A stretch of 64,000 bases of DNA from Psychromarinibacter halotolerans (GTDB lineage Bacteria > Pseudomonadota > Alphaproteobacteria > Rhodobacterales > Rhodobacteraceae), in NCBI RefSeq assembly GCF_029168315.1, contig NZ_JARGYD010000006.1, forward strand, positions 248,001-312,000. Reading direction: 5' to 3'. The stretch's first letter is position 1, and each line of letters starts with the position of its first letter. This document shows, piece after piece, positions 59,079-64,000 of the stretch. Position numbers and translations under genes: made by a program. The notes under the pieces are model-generated. The model was given only the letters and a program-made list of their open reading frames with translations. It was not told the DNA's origin and searched no databases.

Positions 59079-60193
59079 CCTTTCGCGGACTGACATGGGA
59101 TCACCCGCGCGGACGGCTGGCGCTGGAACGCGCGGGCGGGCCGGTGACATGGGACGTGCAGCCGCTGGAAGGCTTCGAAAGCGCGCCGATCCGTGAGACC
59201 TGCGCCAACTACGATCTGGTGGTGCTGGACCACCCGCATTTGGGCGAGGCGCTGAACGCGGGCTGCCTGCGGCCCCTGGACGAGCTTTTCGCCGCCGCTG
59301 ATCTGGACGCCATCGGCGCGCGCACCATCGGGCCCTGCCTTGAAAGCTACGAGATGGCGGGCCGGCTGTGGGCGCTGCCGCTGGATGCCGCGACGCAGGT
59401 GATGGCTGTGCGCGGGGACATGGTGCAGGACGTGCCCCGGACGTGGGACGCGGTACTGGACATGGCGCGCGCGGGCGGCAAGGTCGGCCTGTCGCTGGCC
59501 GGTCCGCATGCGTTCCTTAGCTTCCTGTCGGTGGCACAGGCGCTGAATCCCGGCATGGATCTGCGCAACGGCGACGTTTGGGTCCCGACCGACACGGCCA
59601 CGCAGGCCTTGGCGATCCTTGGCGAACTGGCCCGGCTGACGCCGGAACAGGTCTGGCCGCTGAACCCCATCGGCATTCTCGACCTGATGAGCAACAGCGA
59701 TGCGCTGGCGCTGTGCCCGCTGGTCTACGGCTACGTGAACTATGCCGATCACGCCCTTGATAAGCCGATTGATTTCCACGATGCACCCAGCATCGGCGAC
59801 GGTGCGCCCGGCTCGATCCTCGGCGGCACCGGCATCGCCGTCTCGACCCGCTGCGAGATGACCGAAGACCTGCGTGCGCATCTGCTGTGGCTGATGCGCG
59901 AGGACACGCAGACCGGGTTCATCCCGCAGAACGCTGGCCAGCCCTCGGCGCGGGCCGCATGGCAGGACGCCGACGTTAACGCGCCGGTGGGCGGGTTTTA
60001 CGCGCAGACGACGCGGACACTAGAGACGGCGTCGATCCGGCCCCGGCACGACGGCTTCATCGCCTTCCAGTCGGACGCCTCGGCCCTTCTGCGGGAAGGG
60101 TTCCAGAGCAACTGCCCGGACGGCAGGCTTGCGTCGGACCTGGCGGATTTGTTCTCGCGTTCGCAGAAGACGGTAGGGAGGAAAGCAGGATGA
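59075..60193 (+). CDS. Solute-binding-protein-fold protein without signal peptide
   Basis: 372 residues. The sequence resembles ABC sugar-binding proteins (FAAADLDAIGARTIGPCLES, LWALPLDAATQVMAVRGDMV, AVSTRCEMTEDLRAHLLWLM). It starts MTFRGLTWDHPRGRLALERA, with no hydrophobic leader, and the ATG is fixed by overlap with the CoA-transferase stop. It is sandwiched by coupled overlaps between CoA-transferase and enoyl-CoA hydratase genes. It may be a cytoplasmic carrier or ligand sensor. It could also be exported by an unconventional route or be a misread binding protein. Confidence 0.8.
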   Translation: MTFRGLTWDHPRGRLALERAGGPVTWDVQPLEGFESAPIRETCANYDLVVLDHPHLGEALNAGCLRPLDELFAAADLDAIGARTIGPCLESYEMAGRLWALPLDAATQVMAVRGDMVQDVPRTWDAVLDMARAGGKVGLSLAGPHAFLSFLSVAQALNPGMDLRNGDVWVPTDTATQALAILGELARLTPEQVWPLNPIGILDLMSNSDALALCPLVYGYVNYADHALDKPIDFHDAPSIGDGAPGSILGGTGIAVSTRCEMTEDLRAHLLWLMREDTQTGFIPQNAGQPSARAAWQDADVNAPVGGFYAQTTRTLETASIRPRHDGFIAFQSDASALLREGFQSNCPDGRLASDLADLFSRSQKTVGRKAG

Positions 60194-60957
60194 ACCAGCC
60201 GCTTACGCTGGACGTGACGGGCCACGTGGCCACGATCACCTACAACAGGCCCGAAAAGCTGAACGCGATGACGCCTGAGATGGCGGATCTGCTGAAGGCT
60301 GCGGTCGCCCGGTGCAACGCCGACGACGCGGTGCGGGTGGTGATCCTGACGGGCACGGGCAAAGCGTTTTGCGCCGGTTCCGACATCGCCCTGCTCGAAA
60401 CTTACGCAACCCCGTGGGAGTTCCGCAACCGGACCGAGTACTGCGACATCCTGCGGGCTTTGCTCAAGCCGTCGATCGCGGCAATCAACGGGTATGCGTT
60501 CGGCGGCGGCCTGGAGATGGCGATGTCCTGCGACATCCGGATCGCGGCCGAGACCGCGAAGCTCGGCGCGCCTGAAATCAAATTGGGCTGGATCGGTGGG
60601 GGCGGCATGACCGTGCACCTTGCGCAGTCCATCGGACCCTCGAACGCGGCGCTTATGGTGATGACCGGCGAGCCGGTGACGGCGGCGCAGGCACAGGCTT
60701 GGGGGCTGGTCAGCGACCTGACCGCACCCGATGCGCTGATGGCGCGCGCCAACGAGATCGCGGGCCAAATCGCCGCCCGCGCCCCGATCGCGGCCGAGGC
60801 GGCCAAGGCCAACCTCAAGGCCGCCTACAACATGCCGCTGGAACAGGCCGTCGCCTACGAGCGCGACCTGCAGACCATCTGCTTTGCGACCAGCGACGCG
60901 GACGAGGGCCGGGCGGCCTTCGCCGAGAAGCGCAGCCCGAATTTCGAGAAACGGTGA
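60190..60957 (+). CDS. Enoyl-CoA hydratase/isomerase family protein
   Basis: 255 residues, crotonase fold. The oxyanion-hole segments are FCAGSDIALLE and NGYAFGGGLEMAMSCDIRIA; a catalytic glutamate fits APEIKLGW. It hydrates or isomerises a CoA ester, presumably the product of the CoA-transferase. It overlaps the solute-binding-fold gene by ATGA, and its own stop overlaps the permease region. Confidence 0.93.
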   Translation: MNQPLTLDVTGHVATITYNRPEKLNAMTPEMADLLKAAVARCNADDAVRVVILTGTGKAFCAGSDIALLETYATPWEFRNRTEYCDILRALLKPSIAAINGYAFGGGLEMAMSCDIRIAAETAKLGAPEIKLGWIGGGGMTVHLAQSIGPSNAALMVMTGEPVTAAQAQAWGLVSDLTAPDALMARANEIAGQIAARAPIAAEAAKANLKAAYNMPLEQAVAYERDLQTICFATSDADEGRAAFAEKRSPNFEKR

Positions 60958-60959
60958 CG

Positions 60960-61913
60960 ATGATGATGACGACGTTGAAGGCACTGACCAGAAGCCGGGA
61001 GTTTTCGGTCTTCGCGATGCTGGTGCTGGTGGCGCTGTACCTCAGTTTCGCCAACGAATACTTCCTGTCGCAGCGCAACCTGATGAACGTGGGGCGGCAG
61101 GGCGCCGTCGTCGCCATCGTGGCGCTGGGGCAGGCGCTGGTCATCATTGCGCGGGGCATCGACCTGTCGGTCGGCTCTGTCATCGGGCTGTCTGCGGTCT
61201 GTTCCGCGATCACGCTGGACGTCACCGGCTCGAACGCGCTGGCGCTGGCCGCCGGGCTGGGGGCGGGCCTGTTCGCCGGGGCGCTGAACGGCCTGATGGT
61301 CACGCAGTTCCGCATCAACCCCTTCATCGCGACGCTCGGCATGTTGTCCATCGCGCGCGGCGTGGCGCTGTTGATGACCGGGGGGATCCCGGTGACCTAC
61401 ATGGGCTGGGCCGAGGTGCTGGGCGCGGGCCGGATCTGGGACATCCCCGTCTCGGTCATCCTGATGATCGTGCTGGCGCTGATCGTGCACCTGATTGCCG
61501 CACGCACGGTGACGGGGCGCGAGATCTACGCGGTGGGCGACAACCCCAAGGCCGCGCGGCTTGCCGGGATCGACACCAGCCGCATCCGGATGATCGTGTT
61601 CGCCTTCTGCGGACTGCTGTCCGGCCTTGGCGGCATCATCCTTGCGGGCAACCTTGCCAGTGCCGACCCGAACCTCGGGATGGGCTACGAGCTTGACGTC
61701 ATCGCCGCCGTGATCCTTGGCGGCACCGCCCTAAGCGGCGGCCGCGGGTCGATCATCGGCGTCTTCATCGGCGCCATGCTGATGGCGCTTCTGAACAACG
61801 CCTTCGTGCTGCTGGGCATCTCGGCCTACTGGCAGGTCGTGACCAAGGGCCTGATCATCATCCTTGCGGTGGGGATCGACGGTCTGCGGCGCGGCAACGA
61901 GGCTGACGACTGA
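60960..61913 (+). CDS. ABC sugar transporter permease (RbsC type)
   Basis: 317 residues, strongly hydrophobic, with eight or more membrane segments. RbsC-family blocks are GQALVIIARGIDLSVGSVIG, GREIYAVGDNPKAARLAGID and DVIAAVILGGTALSGGRGSI. An in-frame GTG at 60954 overlaps the hydratase stop; I chose the first of three ATGs at 60960. It imports a monosaccharide-type compound with the next two genes. Confidence 0.93.
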   Translation: MMMTTLKALTRSREFSVFAMLVLVALYLSFANEYFLSQRNLMNVGRQGAVVAIVALGQALVIIARGIDLSVGSVIGLSAVCSAITLDVTGSNALALAAGLGAGLFAGALNGLMVTQFRINPFIATLGMLSIARGVALLMTGGIPVTYMGWAEVLGAGRIWDIPVSVILMIVLALIVHLIAARTVTGREIYAVGDNPKAARLAGIDTSRIRMIVFAFCGLLSGLGGIILAGNLASADPNLGMGYELDVIAAVILGGTALSGGRGSIIGVFIGAMLMALLNNAFVLLGISAYWQVVTKGLIIILAVGIDGLRRGNEADD

Positions 61914-61944
61914 CAGACAACCATTTCAAAAGGGAGGAATGACC

Positions 61945-62910
61945 ATGAAGACCACCTATCTTGCCACGATGCTGACCGCCGCAAGCCTGTGGGCCGGCGC
62001 AGGCATCGCACAGGACCTGCCCGAGGGCGGCACCGTCGCCGCCGAGCAGGCCGCCGAAGAGGAAGTGCGCATCGCCTTCCTGTCGTTCCAGAACAACCCG
62101 TTCTGGATCCCGGTGACCGAGGGCGCGATGGCCGCCAAGGATTACCTGGCAGAGTTCAACGGCACCGTGGATTACGTCGATCTGGGCGACGAACTGTCCG
62201 CCGAGGCGGTCGTGTCCGGCATCGAGGCGGCGCTTGCGCAGCAGTATGACGGCATCGTCGTGGTTCCGATCTTCGACGGCACCGCGCGGATCATCAACGA
62301 AGCCACCGCCGAAGGCGTGCCGGTGTTCTCGATCATCGCCGAGGGCGCCGTACCGTCGGACCGCCTGTCCTTCATGGGGCAGGATGCCATCGCGGCGGGC
62401 GAGCAGATCGGTGAATTCATCGCCGAGCAGATGGACGGCGCGGGCAAGCTGGGCGTCATCACCGGCTATTTCGGTGCGACGCAGCACCAGATGCGGATGG
62501 ACGGCGCGCTTGATTACCTTGAAGCGAACGCGCCCGACATCGAGGTGCTGGGTCCGTTCGAGAACCGCGACAAGGCCGAAAGCGCCTATTCGCTGGTGCA
62601 GGACATGTACACCGCCAACCCGGATCTAGAGATGGTCTACGTCACCGCAGGCGGCCCGTTCGGCGCGGCGAAAGCGGTGCAGGATCTTGGTCTGACCGGG
62701 CAGGTCGGCGTCATCGGCTTCGACCATACGCCGGACAACATGGCGTACCTCGAAACCGGCGAGATGGTCGGTCTGCTTGACCAGGCGCCGTTCCAGCAGG
62801 CGTTCGACAGCTCGGTGATGCTGTTCAACCACCTTGTCACCGGTGCCGAGGTTCCCGAGCTGATCAAGGCCGACGGCAACCTGATCACCCCGGCAGACGT
62901 CGCGAAATGA
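61945..62910 (+). CDS. ABC sugar transporter substrate-binding protein (RbsB type)
   Basis: 321 residues with a signal peptide (about 1-23, AGIAQ). The start at 61945 has AGGGAGGA 6-7 bases upstream; the ATG at 61939 is too close to that site. RbsB-type blocks are IAFLSFQNNPFWIPVTEGAM, QYDGIVVVPIFDGTARIINE and VGVIGFDHTPDNMAYLETGE. It is a periplasmic sugar- or polyol-like ligand-binding protein. Its stop overlaps the ATPase start (ATGA). Confidence 0.94.
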   Translation: MKTTYLATMLTAASLWAGAGIAQDLPEGGTVAAEQAAEEEVRIAFLSFQNNPFWIPVTEGAMAAKDYLAEFNGTVDYVDLGDELSAEAVVSGIEAALAQQYDGIVVVPIFDGTARIINEATAEGVPVFSIIAEGAVPSDRLSFMGQDAIAAGEQIGEFIAEQMDGAGKLGVITGYFGATQHQMRMDGALDYLEANAPDIEVLGPFENRDKAESAYSLVQDMYTANPDLEMVYVTAGGPFGAAKAVQDLGLTGQVGVIGFDHTPDNMAYLETGEMVGLLDQAPFQQAFDSSVMLFNHLVTGAEVPELIKADGNLITPADVAK

Positions 62911-64000
62911 ACCGCGACGGCGGACACCACGACACCGCGGGCGGCAGCACTGCCGCCCCGGTTCTTCGGCTGGACGAGGTCGGCAAAAGCTTTGGCCCCG
63001 TCAAGGTGCTGGAGAACGTCTCGCTGACCGTCGGCGCGGGCGAGGTCATCGGCCTGCTGGGCGAGAACGGCGCAGGCAAGTCGACCATGATGAATATCGT
63101 CTCGGGCGGGCTGCAACCCAATGCCGGTGAAATCACCTATGACGGCGCGCCCGTGCGGTTCGGTTCGATCGCCGAGGGCATCGAGGCGGGTATCGCCTTC
63201 GTGCACCAAGAGTTGTCGGTCGTCGGCGCGCTGAGCGTGGCCGAGAACCTGTTTCTGGGCCGGATGCCGCGCACCTCGACCGGGCTGATCGACCGCCGCG
63301 CGATGCGGGACGGCGCGCGCGGGATGCTGGACGCCGTCGGCGCCCGCGGCATCGACCCCGACGCCCTTGCCGGATCGCTTCGAGCCGGCGAGCAGCAGCT
63401 TGTCGAGATCGCCCGCGCCGCCGCGCGCAAGCCCAAGCTGCTGATCCTTGATGAACCCACGTCGTCGCTGACCCCCTACGAGGTCGAAGGCTTCCTTGAT
63501 TTCGTCCGTCGCGCCCGGGACGAGGGGACGGCGATCATCTTCATCACGCACCGGCTGGAAGAAGCGATTTCGCTGTGCGACCGGCTTTTGGTGCTGCGCA
63601 ACGGCGCCGTCGTTTCGGACACGCCGTCGGACAGCGCGACGAAGGACCAGATTATCGCGGACATGACCGGCAAGGCGGGTCTTTTCGCCCATGCCGACCG
63701 CACGTTGACCTCGACCGAGACTGCGCTGGAATTGAAGGGTGTCACCGTTCCGGGCCTTTTGGACGACGTGTCCCTGTCGGTTCGCAAGGGCGAGATCTTC
63801 GGCCTGTTCGGACTGGTCGGCGCGGGCCGTACCGAGCTTTTGGAAACGATCTGCGGCGCACGCGCGGCGGCGTCGGGCGAGATGCGCCTGCTGGGCGAGC
63901 CGCTGAATGTGTCGTCACCGGCCGAGGCGCTGGCGAAGGGCATCGCACTGGTGCCCGAGGGTCGCAAGACGGCAGGCATCTTCCCGCAGCACTCGGTGCG
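62907..64000 (+). CDS. ABC sugar transporter ATP-binding protein (RbsA/MglA type), 3' end outside window
   Basis: Open to the window edge (about 364 codons), the usual RbsA being near 500 residues. First ABC domain: Walker A GLLGENGAGKST near 49, Q-loop VHQELSVV, signature-like SLRAGEQQLVEIARA (LSxG-type, altered), Walker B LLILDEPTSSLT, switch FITHRLEEA. The second domain begins near 280 with GEIFGLFGLVGAGRTELLE, the degenerate Walker A usual for this family. It is coupled to the binding-protein gene. Confidence 0.94.
   Translation, partial: MNRDGGHHDTAGGSTAAPVLRLDEVGKSFGPVKVLENVSLTVGAGEVIGLLGENGAGKSTMMNIVSGGLQPNAGEITYDGAPVRFGSIAEGIEAGIAFVHQELSVVGALSVAENLFLGRMPRTSTGLIDRRAMRDGARGMLDAVGARGIDPDALAGSLRAGEQQLVEIARAAARKPKLLILDEPTSSLTPYEVEGFLDFVRRARDEGTAIIFITHRLEEAISLCDRLLVLRNGAVVSDTPSDSATKDQIIADMTGKAGLFAHADRTLTSTETALELKGVTVPGLLDDVSLSVRKGEIFGLFGLVGAGRTELLETICGARAAASGEMRLLGEPLNVSSPAEALAKGIALVPEGRKTAGIFPQHSV

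Noticed and set aside
1..64000. CRISPR array, prophage, insertion sequence, integron or tRNA
   Set aside because: I found no regular repeat-spacer array, transposase, integrase or tRNA-like sequence while reading both strands. A tRNA search would be needed to be certain.

Overview
The window is GC-rich, gene-dense DNA of alphaproteobacterial, probably Rhodobacterales (roseobacter/Paracoccaceae), type. This is inferred from three complete TRAP (DctP/DctQ/DctM) transporters, many CaiB-type CoA-transferases and fumarylacetoacetate-hydrolase-fold enzymes, GGAGG-type ribosome sites and pervasive ATGA/GTGA stop-start overlaps. I see no rRNA, tRNA, insertion sequence, phage gene or CRISPR array. Almost everything is accessory catabolism, arranged as separate uptake-plus-degradation modules, each with its own regulator.

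Module A (1-12.4 kb, minus strand): one long operon from a good promoter at about 12.37-12.40 kb. It encodes a citrate-synthase-fold CoA lyase-like protein, a class III CoA-transferase, an intradiol ring-cleavage dioxygenase, an iron alcohol dehydrogenase/maleylacetate-reductase-like enzyme, LeuD, LeuB, LeuC, a flavin reductase, a TRAP transporter and a YciI protein. An IclR regulator follows. Two TTCGC-N3-GCGAA-like sites overlap the transcription start. Module B (13.0-15.7 kb, plus) is an NMT1/THI5-type ABC importer. Module C (15.7-21.6 kb) is an acid-sugar-type pathway (enolase-superfamily dehydratase, 2-hydroxyacid dehydrogenase, aldehyde dehydrogenase, DapA-family lyase) with a divergent GlxA/AraC regulator.

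Module D (21.6-29.2 kb) has a TRAP transporter, a HbpS/GlcG protein and an aldehyde dehydrogenase on the minus strand, plus a TetR regulator and a ThDP-dependent decarboxylase-like enzyme on the plus strand. A shared 16-bp motif lies in front of both arms, which suggests one regulon for a 2-oxo acid. Module E (29.2-38.7 kb, minus) is a meta-cleavage type aromatic pathway (flavin hydroxylase, extradiol dioxygenase, FAH-fold hydrolase, GST) with a third TRAP transporter and LysR and GntR regulators. A 38-codon reading frame is translationally coupled to the hydroxylase. Module F (38.8-44.0 kb, plus) is a FAH-fold protein with an iron(III)/polyamine-type ABC importer.

Module G (44.1-54.6 kb) is the least ordinary part. 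A 1241-residue regulator (SARP-like DNA-binding domain, degenerate nucleotide cyclase domain, AAA ATPase, TPR) sits with a VOC protein and an acetyltransferase, divergent from seven co-directional genes: DUF1127-like, homocysteine methyltransferase family, DUF4278-like, exported TPR protein, two acetyltransferases and a PhzF-family protein. No known pathway fits these genes together. It is my best candidate for an undescribed system.

Module H (54.7 kb to the right edge) is a LacI regulator with a 32-bp palindromic operator. It faces an operon of a DUF4432 epimerase-like protein, SDR, CoA-transferase, a leaderless solute-binding-fold protein, an enoyl-CoA hydratase and a ribose-type ABC importer. 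The last gene runs off the window. All functions are read from sequence motifs and gene context; substrates are inferences.
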